Shown here in pieces: positions 37,062 to 47,157 of a stretch of 64,000 nt of DNA. The stretch is taken from assembly GCF_003265325.1 (NCBI RefSeq), contig NZ_QGNX01000003.1:248001-312000 (forward strand). Direction: 5' to 3'. Positions within the stretch are counted from its first letter, which is position 1. Each line of letters opens with the position of its first letter. Below the pieces are notes generated by a model. It saw only the letters and a program-made list of their open reading frames with translations. It did no database searches and was not told the DNA's origin. The DNA is from Oceanibium sediminis (lineage in GTDB: Bacteria > Pseudomonadota > Alphaproteobacteria > Rhodobacterales > Rhodobacteraceae). Position numbers and translations under genes: made by a program.

Positions 37062-37361
37062 TCAGTCGAAAATATCCTCGACCTCGTCCAGGATGTCCTC
37101 GAACAGGTCGGCAAAGCGTTTGAGGGGGCTGCGCCGCTTGCCCTGGGGCTTGTGCTGGCGCGGGGCGGGCCGGTGCGGCGCGGGGCGTTGTGGTGAGCGG
37201 GCCTTCGGCTTTGCGGCGGTCGACACGGGCAGCGCCTTCATCGTGTGTAGCCGCGCGCCGCAGGCCGAGCAGGCCAGTTCATGCTGCACCTTGCCCGCCA
37301 GGCGCAGCACGGTCCGGGTTCCACAATAGCAGCACGTGGCGATTTTCGTCAGGTCCGGCAT
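37062..37361 (-). CDS. Small zinc-ribbon protein
   Basis: A 99-residue protein. An N-terminal zinc ribbon with CCYCGTRT and CSACGAR (about 10-38) is followed by a basic, Pro/Arg-rich linker (about 45-78) and an acidic tail (LKRFADLFEDILDEVEDIFD). It may bind nucleic acids or proteins. Not recognised beyond the zinc ribbon. The ATG at 37361 lies 32 bp after the rlmB stop codon on the same strand. Confidence 0.82.
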   Translation of the reverse strand: MPDLTKIATCCYCGTRTVLRLAGKVQHELACSACGARLHTMKALPVSTAAKPKARSPQRPAPHRPAPRQHKPQGKRRSPLKRFADLFEDILDEVEDIFD

Positions 37362-37393
37362 TGCGCCTCGGCCAGGTTGCGGGGGTGGCGGCG

Positions 37394-38185
37394 CTATCGC
37401 CGACGGGCAGCATATAGGGCGACGGCGGCGGCGTTCGAGACGTTGAGCGAGCCGAAATCGGCGGCGGCGGGGATCCGCGCAAGCCGGTCGCAGTTCTTGG
37501 TGGTCAACTCGCGCATCCCCGGCCCCTCGGCCCCGAGCACCAGCGCTACGGGGATGCCGCCGGTATCGGCAAGGGCGGCGTCCAGGTCCTGTTCCGCCGT
37601 GCCGTCCAGCCCGACGATCATGTAGCCCATCTGGTGCAGCGCCCCCATGGCGTTGGCAAGGTTCGGCACCCGCAAATAGGGCTGGCGTTCCAACGCGCCG
37701 GAGGCGGTTTTCGCCAGCGCCCCGGTTTCCGGCGCGGAGTGGCGGTGCGGCGCGATCACCGCGCGCGCGCCAAATACCTCGGCCGAGCGCAGGATCGCGC
37801 CGATGTTGTGCGGGTCGGTGACGCGGTCCAGCAGCAACACGCGCGCGGCCTGATCCCCCGGCGCGCAAACCTCGGAGACGGAGCCCCAGTCCAGCGGCGA
37901 CACTTCGAGCGCGGCGCCCTGGTGCACCGACTGCGGATCGATCGGCGCGGAAAATTTGCGCGGGTCCACCACCTCGGGCGTGATCCCGGCTGCGGCGATC
38001 GCGTCCTCCAGCCGGTTCTGGGCGTTCAGGGTGACAATCAGGCGGTGCCGCTCACGGGCGGGGTTCAGCAGCGCGTCCCGCACGGCGTGGATGCCGAACA
38101 GCCATACGCGCTCAGGCCCGCGGGGGCCGCGGGCGCGTTCCTTGTCGACGACCCATGTGGGTTTCTTCTGTCTGGACGGTGCCAT
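37394..38185 (-). CDS. rlmB: 23S rRNA 2'-O-methyltransferase RlmB (TrmH/SpoU family)
   Basis: A 263-residue SPOUT methyltransferase. An N-terminal L30-like substrate domain (about 28-100, VWLFGIHAVRDALLN) precedes the knotted catalytic domain: LLLDRVTDPHNIGAILRSAEVFG (in pieces, about 115-137), ALVLGAEGPGMREL (about 211-224), and LNVSNAAAVALY (about 247-258). It modifies G2251 in the peptidyl-transferase centre. The ATG at 38185 follows a GGGA site. It likely forms an operon with the zinc-ribbon gene. Confidence 0.95.
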   Translation of the reverse strand: MAPSRQKKPTWVVDKERARGPRGPERVWLFGIHAVRDALLNPARERHRLIVTLNAQNRLEDAIAAAGITPEVVDPRKFSAPIDPQSVHQGAALEVSPLDWGSVSEVCAPGDQAARVLLLDRVTDPHNIGAILRSAEVFGARAVIAPHRHSAPETGALAKTASGALERQPYLRVPNLANAMGALHQMGYMIVGLDGTAEQDLDAALADTGGIPVALVLGAEGPGMRELTTKNCDRLARIPAAADFGSLNVSNAAAVALYAARRR

Positions 38186-38254
38186 GATGCTTCCCTGTAG
38201 CGCAGAGCGCCGCGAATTGGCATGATAAAGATTAAAGTACAAGGGATTCCGCGT

Positions 38255-38698
38255 ATGATCCGTCACGCCCGGCTATCTGATTTGCAGCAGATCCGCTATC
38301 TGGCGCAAACTCAGTTCGCCCCTTATGCGAACCGCGTCAGCGGCCCGAGGGAGCCGATGTCAGCGGACTATCGGGATATGGTCGATGCCGAACATATCTC
38401 CGTTTACGTCGTGGAAAACGCGGTCCGGGGATTCGTGTGCTACTGGATCGACGGCCCGGATGTGCATGTCGAGGCGCTGGCCCTTGCGGCCCGCGCGCGG
38501 CGCAAGGGTGCGGGTCGGATGCTGCTGGATCACGTGGACCGGCAGGGACTGCGCGCCCATTGCCGGCGGCTGATCTTTCATTCCAACGCACAGAACTTCG
38601 AGAACCTGGCCTATTTCCGTGGCAAGGGATTGCAGGAAACCGACCGGCGCATCGACAACGGCTACGAGCGGATCGTGATGGAGCGCTACCTGCGCTGA
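38255..38698 (+). CDS. GNAT family N-acetyltransferase
   Basis: A 147-residue acetyltransferase. The acetyl-CoA binding loop is ARARRKGAGRMLLDHV (about 80-95; RRKGAG is the Q/R-x-x-G-x-G/A motif). HSNAQNFENLAYFRGKGLQE (about 116-135) forms the C-terminal motif. The ATG at 38255 with AGGG upstream is preferred over an earlier ATG at 38222. The acceptor (protein, amine or antibiotic) cannot be predicted. Confidence 0.88.
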   Translation: MIRHARLSDLQQIRYLAQTQFAPYANRVSGPREPMSADYRDMVDAEHISVYVVENAVRGFVCYWIDGPDVHVEALALAARARRKGAGRMLLDHVDRQGLRAHCRRLIFHSNAQNFENLAYFRGKGLQETDRRIDNGYERIVMERYLR

Positions 38699-38730
38699 GG
38701 CTGGGGCGGCTTTGGGGGGCGTCCGCTGCT

Positions 38731-41700
38731 TCAGGGCTCCAGCCGCACCAGCACAGCGCTGGTCCGGCCCGGGCCGGGGTAGGGGACCTGTTCGCCTGTC
38801 ATGGGTTTGCCGTCGCGCGAGATGCGCACGGTCCCGTGGCCGACACGCTCGGGGTCCTCGATGGTGATGTCGAGGCAGCCGTTCGCGCCCGACAGGCGCA
38901 CCCGCGCGCCGCCCCATTTCCTTGGCAGGCAGGGCGCGATGTGCACGGCGCCGGGCCGTGGCGAGATGCCGAGGATTCCCGAAAGCCCAAGCTGAAAGGC
39001 CCAGCCGGCGGAGCCGGTGTACCACGACCAGCCGCCGCGCCCGGTCTGCTCGCCGACGCCGGACACGTCGCCGGGCAGCACATAGGGCTCGCGCCGGTAA
39101 TGCGTGGCGTCGGGCAGGCTGGCGCTGCGCCGGATCGGGTTGATGAGGTCGAACACCCGCCACGCGCGCTCGCCATCCCCAAGGGCGGCGTGGGCCGCCC
39201 CGAGCCAGGCGGCGGCGTGGGTGTACTGGCCGCCGTTTTCCCGGATGCCGGGGGGGTAGGCGTGGATATAGCCCGGATCGCGGTCCGTCTTGTCGAAGGG
39301 CGGTGTCAGCAGCCGGATCAGCCGCGCCTTCGGATCGACCAGCTCCGCCTCGGCCGCGTTCAGCGCGGCACGCGCGCGCGCGTCCGCGGGCAGGCCGGAC
39401 AACACGGACCAGGCCTGCGCGATCAGGTCGATGCGGCATTCCTCGTTGCGCGAGGCGCCCCAAGGCTGCCCGTCGTCATCGAAGGCGCGGAGGTACCATT
39501 CCCCGTCCCACGCCTGATCCGAAAGTGCTTGTTCCAGCTTGCGGGCGTGGGTTTCCCAGCGCTCGGCGTCGTCGGGGCGGCCCGCGTCCCGCGCCAGCGG
39601 GGCGAACAGGCCCACGGTGGCGATCTGGAACCACGCCAGCCAGACGCTTTCGCCGCTGCCCGCGTCGCCCACGCGATCCATCCCGTCATTCCAGTCGCCC
39701 GTGCCGATCAGCGGCAGCCCATGTGCGCCCGTCACCATCATCAGGTCCAGCGCCCGGGCGCAGTGGTCATAGAGGCTGCCCGTCGCGCCTGTGTCGAACA
39801 GCGCGTAGCGGTCGTGCTCCTCGGGGCGCAGCTCGGGGGCGCTCAGGAACGGGATCGGCGTGTCAAGGACGCCGGTGTTGCCGGTCGCCTCGACATAGCG
39901 CGCCGTCACGTAGGCCAGCCAGAGGTAGTCGTCCGAGCAGCGGGTGCGCACGCCCCGCCCGGCGGGGGGGTGCCACCAGTGCAGCACGTCGCCCGCCTCG
40001 AACTGGTGGTGGGCGGCTTCCAGGATGTGCTGGCGCGCACGCCCCGGATCGCCCGGCAGAAGGGCGAGCACGTCCTGCAACTGGTCGCGGAACCCGTAGG
40101 CGCCCCCGGCCTGGTAGAAACCGGCGCGCGCCATGATCCGGCAGGCCCGGTTCTGGTAGGGCAGCCAGCGGTTCAGCATCAAATCGAACGCCGGATCGGG
40201 GGTTTTGACGGACACGGCGCCCAGTATCCGTGCCCAGTGCGCGCGCAGGGCGCTTAGGGCGTGTTCGGCGGCGTCGCGCTCCTTCCAGGGGGCGACAGCG
40301 GGGGCGAGGGCGTCGATACCCTCGACCTCGCCCAGGGCGAAGACCACCTCGGCGGTGTCGTCAACCGACAGGTCGAGGTGAACCTGGTAAGCGGCGCAGG
40401 CGTCGCCCCCGTCCGCGAAGCGCCCGCCAAGGTCCCAGCGGCGCAAGCCCTCGGGCGCGCTGACGCTTCCATTGCGCCCGAGGAAGTCGTGCCGGTCCCC
40501 GGTAACGCTGTGCGGGCTGAGCGTCGCGGTCAGAAACGCGACCCGCCCCGCGAATTCCGGGTTCCAGGCGTTCTGCGCGATGATCGTCTCAAGCCCCGGA
40601 TCGTAGTCGGCGCGCGTATGCGGGCGCGCCACGCTGCCAAGCGCGCCCAGCAGCCATTCGGCATAGTAGGTCGCAGAAATCCGCCGCGCCTGTCCCGAGC
40701 GGTTCGCAAGCCTCAGGCGCACCAGCTTGACCGGCTCATCGACGGGCACGAAGACCTGCAGCGTCTGTTCCAGCCCGTGGCTGTTCTGCCGCCATTCCGT
40801 CACCCCCGCACCATGGCGGACCAGGCAGGCGGCGCTTTGCCCCATCGGTGCGGGCGTCGTGGTCCAGAGGTCGGCATTGGCCTCATCCCTGAGGTAGAGC
40901 GCCTCGCCGGGGGTGTCCGTCACGGGATCGTTGGACCAGGGGGTCAGGCGATGCTCGCCGCTGTTGAGCGCCCAGGTGGTGCCGAAGCCCGCCTCGCTGA
41001 CCAGGCATCCGAAACTCTCGTTCGCAAGGATGTTGCACCAGGGCGCGGGGGTGCGCCGGCCGGGGGGCAGGTGGATCAGGTAATCGCCGGTGTCGGGGTC
41101 GAACCCGCCGAGTTCATTGTCGAACAGAAGGGTGTGCGGGCGTTCCACCGCCGCCACAGGCGCGTATTCGGGCGCGGGGCCCGGCACGAAGGGGGGCGAC
41201 TGGTTCGCCCGTTGCAGGACCCGGTCCAGCATGTCGCGCAGGGGCCTGTCCTCGTCCTCCAGCACGACATGGGCCGCCGCCTCGACGCCGCGGCGCAACT
41301 GCGGCGTCATCTGGTCCCCGGCGAGCAGGTGGACCCCGCCGCGCATCCCGAGCAGGGCGGTGGCGTTGGTGTCGCCCAGGATCGACAGGACCTTTTCGCG
41401 CAAGGGCTCTTCGTAGCTGGTGGCCGCATCGCGCAGGATGACCAGGTCCGCGCGCAAGCCCGCCTGGCGCCACAGGCGGTGGCCGCGCAGCAGCACGTCG
41501 AGCAGTGGCGACTCGTCCCGCCCGGACAGCTTGAGGACCAGGATCGGAAAATCGCCCGAGATGCCGAACCGCCACAGGTCCGGCTGGCTGCCCCCTTCTA
41601 CGCTGTCCTCGGGTGGCGGGGTGCGGAAGGTCCGGTTCACATGGACGAGCAGCGACGACAGGAGTTGCAGTGCAGGCAGCTGCGCGGGGTCGAGCCCGAG

Positions 41701-44700
41701 GCGCTGGACCGCGCGGCGCGCCTCGAACTGCGATTCCCGGAACGTCCGCGCGATGGTGCCGGCGGGATAGCGGCGCGCCACGCGCACCACCTCGCCCCGC
41801 GACGGGCCGGCGATGGTGAGGAAGAAGATCTCGCGCGGTTCCATTGGCTTCAGGCGCACCCGCAGTTGCAGCGCGATCACCGGGTCCAGCGTCCAGCCCG
41901 CGGTTTCGCTCAGCCCGTCGTGCAGGCCCTCGGGGGAGTCGGCGCCGCGATTGCGGCCAAGAAAGGCGTGCCGGTCGGTTTCCCACGACCGGATCGCCGC
42001 GTCGGGGCGGTCGGTGACCAGCTTGTGCAGCAGGACGGGGGGCCGCGTTTCGGGCCGGCGCGGGCGGCGGGTGAACAGAAGCGCGTTTTCGTCCTCCAGG
42101 AAGGTGCTGTGCACGAACAGCTTGCTGAAGGCGGGGTGCCGCTCATCGTCGAGAGGCGGCGCGAGGACCACCTCGGCGTAGTTGGTCAGGTCCAGCGTCC
42201 TGTCCTCGTCCCCCTCGTTCACAAGGGTGACGCGCCGGATTTCCACGTCGTCGAAGGGGGCGATGGTGACATCCATGCGCGCGACGATCCCGTCGTGGCG
42301 GCGCAGTAGTTCGACCATATGCTGGTGAAAGACGCATTTCACTTCAGACGTGCCGTCGTCGCTGTCGACCCGGCCCATCGGTGCGGCACCGAGCGACCAC
42401 AAGTCGCCGCTTTGCACATCCCGAAGGTACATCCACATGCCATGCGTCGGGCAGGTGGGGTCGGGCCACCAGCGGGTCAGGGCGGTTTCCTTCCAGCTGA
42501 TCCCGCCGCCGCCGCTTTCGGTCATCAGCGTGGACATGCTGCCGTTGCCGAGGACGTGCACCTGCGGCACGATGAAATCCGCCGAGGGCACCCAGGGCTG
42601 GATTTCGGGGGCGGGGTGCGGCTCTGGCGGAAGCTCCCAGGATTCGTCCGCACGGCCCCGTTCCAGTGGGATGTCCCAGGGCACACGCTCCTGCAACAGA
42701 AGCTCCATCGCCTGCACCGGCTTTTCGCGCAGGAAGCGGCGCACCATGATGTCGTCGAGCAGGGCGTTGGCGACGGCGGTCTGAAGCATCCCCTGGTGGT
42801 GTGCCATGTAGGTCGTGACCGGCACGAAATCCCGGCCGGGCGGGGCGCGGTCGGGGGTGAAGTCCAGCGCCTCGATGAAGCCGTAGCTGGTCAGCGCGCC
42901 AAGCGCGTCGAGCTTTTGCAGGTTGCGCACCGCTGAATCCGGCCAGCCGCAAAGCGCCAGCGCCGAGCCGTAGGGCGCGACGACCAGGTCCTCGGTCAGG
43001 CCCCGGCGGATGCCGAGGCCGGGCACGCCGAAGGCGCGGTACTGGAAGATCCCGTCCGCGTCCGTCGTGCCAAAAGCGGATTCCGAGATCCCCCATGGCA
43101 CGCCCCGCGCGCGGGCGTACTCACGCTGAAAATCCACCGCCGTCAGCTCGCTTTCGCCGAGCAGCGTGTCGCGGTAGCTAGGCAGGAAAAGCGGCGGCAT
43201 CAGGTATTCGAACATCGACCCGTTCCAGGACAGGATCGACGGCTTGCCCTGAAGCCGGGTGATCGGCCGGGTGAAGGCGAACCAGTGCTCGATGGGCGCG
43301 TCGTGCTTGGCGATGGCGAAATAGCTGGCCAGGCGCGCCTCGGTCGCGAGCAGGTCGTAGTGGCTGGGGTCCATCTGGCCGAGGCTCTGGTTGTAGCCGA
43401 TGGAAAACAGCCGCACGCCGGGATCGAAGAGGAAGGCGAAGTCCATGCCGTAGGCCATCTTCCCGGCGGTGTCGGCCAGCTTTTCCAGCGCGTCGCGCAG
43501 CTCTTCCTGGCGGGTGAGCCCGTCATGCGCCGCCTGCTGCAACTGGCTGAGCCAGCGTTTTTCCTCTGGCCCGGGGGCGGGGTGGGCCGCTTTCCACGCA
43601 TCGATCGCGGCGGGCACGTCCGGGGTGTCGGTTGTCTGGATCGCCTCGGCAATTGCACCTGCGACGACGCTGGCCTCGGGCGGGGCGTCGGCGATTACAT
43701 GCAGCCAGGGCATGTAGGTGTCGATATCGCGCAGGATCGCGTGCAGGTCGTGATGATAGCGGTCCAGCCAGGTGGTGATCTCGCCGACCTCCTTGTCGGC
43801 GGGGTCGTCGAGAGCGGCGATGGTGTCATGGGCGCGGGTCTCCAGCTCCTGCCAGAGCGGGCCGCCGAGCGCGGAAAGGCTGTCGATCCAGTTGAGCGAG
43901 GATGCCCTGGCCCGGTCGATCTCGGCGCGGATCGCCTGCTCCGTCCCTGTGAGCGGGCTGTCCTTGTGCCCGGGAACCTGCCGCAGGGCGATCAGCAGCA
44001 GGTCAAGCGTGGTGGAAAGGCAGCCGAAGCACCCGCGCCCGATCGCGGGCTGCGCGGCCAGCTCAAGGCAGCCCTGTTTCAGCGTGACCAGCGAGACCGC
44101 GAGGTTGCCGCTGTCCACGGTCGAGACGTACTGCGGTTCCAGCGGCGTCAGCGTCTGGGTGTCGTACCAGTTCAGGATATGGCCGCGATAGCTTTTCAGC
44201 CGGCCAAGGGTGTCCAGCGTGTTGCGGCAGCGCGCCAGCAGGTCGGTGGTGGTGATGAAGCCCAGGTCACGCGCCGCCAAGGCCGAGACGAGGAACATCC
44301 CGATATTGGTGGGGGACGTGCGGTGGGCCACCTCCTCGCGGTGGCCGAACTGGTAGTTGTCGGGCGGCAGCCAGTTGTCGTCCGGGCCGACGAAAATTTC
44401 AAAGAAATGCCAGGTACGCCGCGCCACCAGCTTGAGGAAGGCGCGCTGCGCCGCGTCCAGGGTTTCGCTGCGGAAATACCGCGGCCGCGCGCTCCAGGTC
44501 GAGATTTCGGGCGCGATCAGCCACAGGAACAGCACCGGGGCGGCGGGCCAGAACCGGGACAGGTCGAAGAACACGAGGTAGAGCGCCAGCATCAGCGCAA
44601 GCGCCGAAGACGGCCACATCAGCCGCCAGGACGCGCCGCGGATGCCCTGTCCTTCCGCCTGCGCGGCAGCATGCGCGGCCGAGGTCCATTCCAGCCGCTT

Positions 44701-47157
44701 CTGGCCGCTGACGAACATCCGCCAGAGCGTGCGCAGGATCGCGTCGAGCGCGATCAGCGTGTCGCTGACCAGGAAGACGATGGACAGGAACCAGCGCCCG
44801 CCCGTCGCCCGGATCTTGTGCACCGCATTGCCGAGCGCGCCGCGCCGGATGCCGCCGGTGGCGATGGCGAACAGCTCTCCGATCAGGTAGCTGCCGGGCG
44901 CGGCCAGGGCGAGGACGGTCCACACGATGGCACTGCCCGGCAGCGCCAGCCACGCCCCGAGGAAGAACAGCAGAAGTGCGGGCGGCATCAGGCTGCGGCG
45001 CAGGTTGTCGAGCATCTTCCAGCGGTCCAGCGGGGACAGGGGCGTGCGCGCCCGCCCGTTATCGCCCCCCAGCACCCGCCGTCCGAGCCACGGGGCGAGT
45101 TGCCAGTCGCCGCGCATCCAGCGGTGCTGGCGCATGGCGAACTCGGGGTAGGTGGCGGGCAGGTCCTCGTAGAGCACGATGTTGCTGGCCAGCCCGGCGC
45201 GCCCGTGCAGCCCCTCGAACAGGTCGTGGCTGAGGATGTGGTTCTCGGGGATCCGCCCGGCCATGCAGCGCTGCATGGCGGAGATGTCGTAGATCCCCTT
45301 GCCGACGTAGATGCCGGTGCCGAACAGGTCCTGGTAGACGTCCGAAACCGCCCGGCTGTAGATGTCGACAGCCGTGTCCCCGCCATAGAGATGGGCGAAA
45401 TGCGTGCCCTTGCCGAGTTTCGGCAGGATCTCGATCCGGGGCTGCACGATGGCGTGCCCCTGTGTGACCAACCCGCTTTCCGGGTCGATCACCGGCTGGT
45501 TCAGCGGATGCGCGATGATCCCCACGAGCCGCGCGGCCGAGCCGGGGGGCATCTGCGTATCGGCGTCCAGCGTGATCGCGTAGCGGATCCGCCCGAGGTC
45601 GCCGACCGGCCCCACCATCAAATCGAAGGCGTCGCTTTCCCCGTCAAGGACGGCGCGGTTGAACTGCTCCAGCTTGCCGCGCTTGCGTTCCCAGGCCATC
45701 CAGACGCCTTCGCAGGGATTGTAGCGGCGCGCGCGATGCAGCAGCAGGAAGGGCCCGTCGCCGCCTTCGGCATGGCGTCGGTTCAGCGCCTCGATCCTGG
45801 TGCGCAGGGCGGCCCGGATCCGTGTGTCGCCGGGCATATGCTCGGCTGTGGCGTCTGCGGGGTCGGACAGGATCACGAAGCGCAGCGCCGGGTCGCGGTT
45901 GGCGAGGTAGAGCATCTCCAGCTTCTCGGTGACCCTTGTCGCCTCTTCCTCGGTTGCGATGATCACCGGCAGGACGATGGCGGCGGCGTGTTCGGGGGAG
46001 ATCGCCTCGGAGAAGTCGAGTTCGGGCAGCACCCTCGGGCGGCTGAGCCGGGTGATCAGCCAGTGGCCGACCCAGACGCTGGGCACGGTCGCGGGCAGCA
46101 GCGTCAGCGCGATCCCGGCGGCCCATTGCAGCGGCGTCGCACCCAGCATCCAGAGGTAGGTGACCGACACAGCGATCGCCGCCAGGACAAGCGTCGACAG
46201 CCCGGCGGCGTAAAGCCAGCCGCGATACCGCCCGAGGAGGCGTTGCAAGGCCAGCAGCGGCGGTACACGGGCCCCAAGCGCGCTTTCCAGCCGGGGCAGC
46301 CCCGCCCCGATGAGCCAGTAGCCGACATGGGCGCTAGCGCCGGCGGGATCCTCGTTTCGCGACAGGTCCACCGCCTTCGCGGCGATGTCGGGTTCCGTGG
46401 CGGCGCAGCGCTGCGCCAGCCTCTCCACCGCCTTGCGGTAGCGGTCGCGGGTGTTGAAGGTCATCGCCGCGTAGACGCCGGCGGGATCGTGCTTCAGCGC
46501 CGCTTCGATGCAACTGCTCCGGTCCACGAAATCCGCCCATTTGATCCCGTCGATGGCGATCAGGTTGGTGATCGACCCGGCGATCTGTTCGGTGACGTCG
46601 GGCCTTTCGGGGGCGGGATTTTCCGTGCTCAGCGTCACCGGAGGCAGCAGAGCGGCGTCGAGCTGCCCGACCGCCTGTATCAGGCGCTCCAACGCGACGA
46701 GGCGCAGCAGCAGGGGCAGCGCCCAAAGTTCCGCGTTGGTCAGGGGGGCCTGGCGCTGGTAGTCCGCGACAAGGCGGGTCAGGGCTGACAGGGTTATCTG
46801 CGGCTGAAGCAAGTCGTACAGAACCTGCGCCAGCGCGAAGGCGCGGGGCCTGCGCGCGCCTTTCGGCCCGGCCAGTGCGGGCAGCTGGGCATAGAAGGGG
46901 CGCGGCAGCCCCTCGACCAGGCGGCGCAGGGCGCGCCTGATCTGGTAGTCGTTGTCCAGGATCCAATCCGCCGACCGCTCGCTGCTGGCGGGGGGATCGG
47001 CGCACCAGGCCCGCACATCCTCGAACCAGTCGCCGAGGGCGGGCAGCGCGCGGTAGATGTCCAGCAGGTCCGGCGGATGCGGGTCGAGCTCATGGTCGAG
47101 CGCCGCGCTTGCCAGGCGATCCGGGGCGTCAGGGGATGTGCCCGGCGCGTCGTCCAT
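38731..47157 (-). CDS. ndvB: Cyclic beta-1,2-glucan synthase
   Basis: A 2808-residue inner-membrane enzyme that builds periplasmic cyclic beta-1,2-glucan. In order: N-terminal region with transmembrane helices (about 300-370); a GT84 glycosyltransferase domain (about 390-800) with DADTQMPPG near 532 and RQHRWMRGDWQ near 680; further helices (about 720-900); a glycoamylase-like domain (about 1230-1500); and GH94 phosphorylase modules, ending with GTGDWNDGMDRVG near 2488 that holds the catalytic Asp. Size matches Brucella and Rhizobium Cgs/ChvB. Such glucans aid osmotic adaptation and host interaction. It shares the junction ATG with the upstream USP gene (TGATG). Confidence 0.97.
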   Translation of the reverse strand: MDDAPGTSPDAPDRLASAALDHELDPHPPDLLDIYRALPALGDWFEDVRAWCADPPASSERSADWILDNDYQIRRALRRLVEGLPRPFYAQLPALAGPKGARRPRAFALAQVLYDLLQPQITLSALTRLVADYQRQAPLTNAELWALPLLLRLVALERLIQAVGQLDAALLPPVTLSTENPAPERPDVTEQIAGSITNLIAIDGIKWADFVDRSSCIEAALKHDPAGVYAAMTFNTRDRYRKAVERLAQRCAATEPDIAAKAVDLSRNEDPAGASAHVGYWLIGAGLPRLESALGARVPPLLALQRLLGRYRGWLYAAGLSTLVLAAIAVSVTYLWMLGATPLQWAAGIALTLLPATVPSVWVGHWLITRLSRPRVLPELDFSEAISPEHAAAIVLPVIIATEEEATRVTEKLEMLYLANRDPALRFVILSDPADATAEHMPGDTRIRAALRTRIEALNRRHAEGGDGPFLLLHRARRYNPCEGVWMAWERKRGKLEQFNRAVLDGESDAFDLMVGPVGDLGRIRYAITLDADTQMPPGSAARLVGIIAHPLNQPVIDPESGLVTQGHAIVQPRIEILPKLGKGTHFAHLYGGDTAVDIYSRAVSDVYQDLFGTGIYVGKGIYDISAMQRCMAGRIPENHILSHDLFEGLHGRAGLASNIVLYEDLPATYPEFAMRQHRWMRGDWQLAPWLGRRVLGGDNGRARTPLSPLDRWKMLDNLRRSLMPPALLLFFLGAWLALPGSAIVWTVLALAAPGSYLIGELFAIATGGIRRGALGNAVHKIRATGGRWFLSIVFLVSDTLIALDAILRTLWRMFVSGQKRLEWTSAAHAAAQAEGQGIRGASWRLMWPSSALALMLALYLVFFDLSRFWPAAPVLFLWLIAPEISTWSARPRYFRSETLDAAQRAFLKLVARRTWHFFEIFVGPDDNWLPPDNYQFGHREEVAHRTSPTNIGMFLVSALAARDLGFITTTDLLARCRNTLDTLGRLKSYRGHILNWYDTQTLTPLEPQYVSTVDSGNLAVSLVTLKQGCLELAAQPAIGRGCFGCLSTTLDLLLIALRQVPGHKDSPLTGTEQAIRAEIDRARASSLNWIDSLSALGGPLWQELETRAHDTIAALDDPADKEVGEITTWLDRYHHDLHAILRDIDTYMPWLHVIADAPPEASVVAGAIAEAIQTTDTPDVPAAIDAWKAAHPAPGPEEKRWLSQLQQAAHDGLTRQEELRDALEKLADTAGKMAYGMDFAFLFDPGVRLFSIGYNQSLGQMDPSHYDLLATEARLASYFAIAKHDAPIEHWFAFTRPITRLQGKPSILSWNGSMFEYLMPPLFLPSYRDTLLGESELTAVDFQREYARARGVPWGISESAFGTTDADGIFQYRAFGVPGLGIRRGLTEDLVVAPYGSALALCGWPDSAVRNLQKLDALGALTSYGFIEALDFTPDRAPPGRDFVPVTTYMAHHQGMLQTAVANALLDDIMVRRFLREKPVQAMELLLQERVPWDIPLERGRADESWELPPEPHPAPEIQPWVPSADFIVPQVHVLGNGSMSTLMTESGGGGISWKETALTRWWPDPTCPTHGMWMYLRDVQSGDLWSLGAAPMGRVDSDDGTSEVKCVFHQHMVELLRRHDGIVARMDVTIAPFDDVEIRRVTLVNEGDEDRTLDLTNYAEVVLAPPLDDERHPAFSKLFVHSTFLEDENALLFTRRPRRPETRPPVLLHKLVTDRPDAAIRSWETDRHAFLGRNRGADSPEGLHDGLSETAGWTLDPVIALQLRVRLKPMEPREIFFLTIAGPSRGEVVRVARRYPAGTIARTFRESQFEARRAVQRLGLDPAQLPALQLLSSLLVHVNRTFRTPPPEDSVEGGSQPDLWRFGISGDFPILVLKLSGRDESPLLDVLLRGHRLWRQAGLRADLVILRDAATSYEEPLREKVLSILGDTNATALLGMRGGVHLLAGDQMTPQLRRGVEAAAHVVLEDEDRPLRDMLDRVLQRANQSPPFVPGPAPEYAPVAAVERPHTLLFDNELGGFDPDTGDYLIHLPPGRRTPAPWCNILANESFGCLVSEAGFGTTWALNSGEHRLTPWSNDPVTDTPGEALYLRDEANADLWTTTPAPMGQSAACLVRHGAGVTEWRQNSHGLEQTLQVFVPVDEPVKLVRLRLANRSGQARRISATYYAEWLLGALGSVARPHTRADYDPGLETIIAQNAWNPEFAGRVAFLTATLSPHSVTGDRHDFLGRNGSVSAPEGLRRWDLGGRFADGGDACAAYQVHLDLSVDDTAEVVFALGEVEGIDALAPAVAPWKERDAAEHALSALRAHWARILGAVSVKTPDPAFDLMLNRWLPYQNRACRIMARAGFYQAGGAYGFRDQLQDVLALLPGDPGRARQHILEAAHHQFEAGDVLHWWHPPAGRGVRTRCSDDYLWLAYVTARYVEATGNTGVLDTPIPFLSAPELRPEEHDRYALFDTGATGSLYDHCARALDLMMVTGAHGLPLIGTGDWNDGMDRVGDAGSGESVWLAWFQIATVGLFAPLARDAGRPDDAERWETHARKLEQALSDQAWDGEWYLRAFDDDGQPWGASRNEECRIDLIAQAWSVLSGLPADARARAALNAAEAELVDPKARLIRLLTPPFDKTDRDPGYIHAYPPGIRENGGQYTHAAAWLGAAHAALGDGERAWRVFDLINPIRRSASLPDATHYRREPYVLPGDVSGVGEQTGRGGWSWYTGSAGWAFQLGLSGILGISPRPGAVHIAPCLPRKWGGARVRLSGANGCLDITIEDPERVGHGTVRISRDGKPMTGEQVPYPGPGRTSAVLVRLEP

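Noticed and set aside
43285-46788. A very long open frame (1167 codons) on the plus strand opposite ndvB
   Set aside because: It is antisense to a clear cyclic-glucan synthase; high GC and codon bias create long empty frames. Its residues (runs of Gly, Arg, Gln, Val, His) look like shadow coding.
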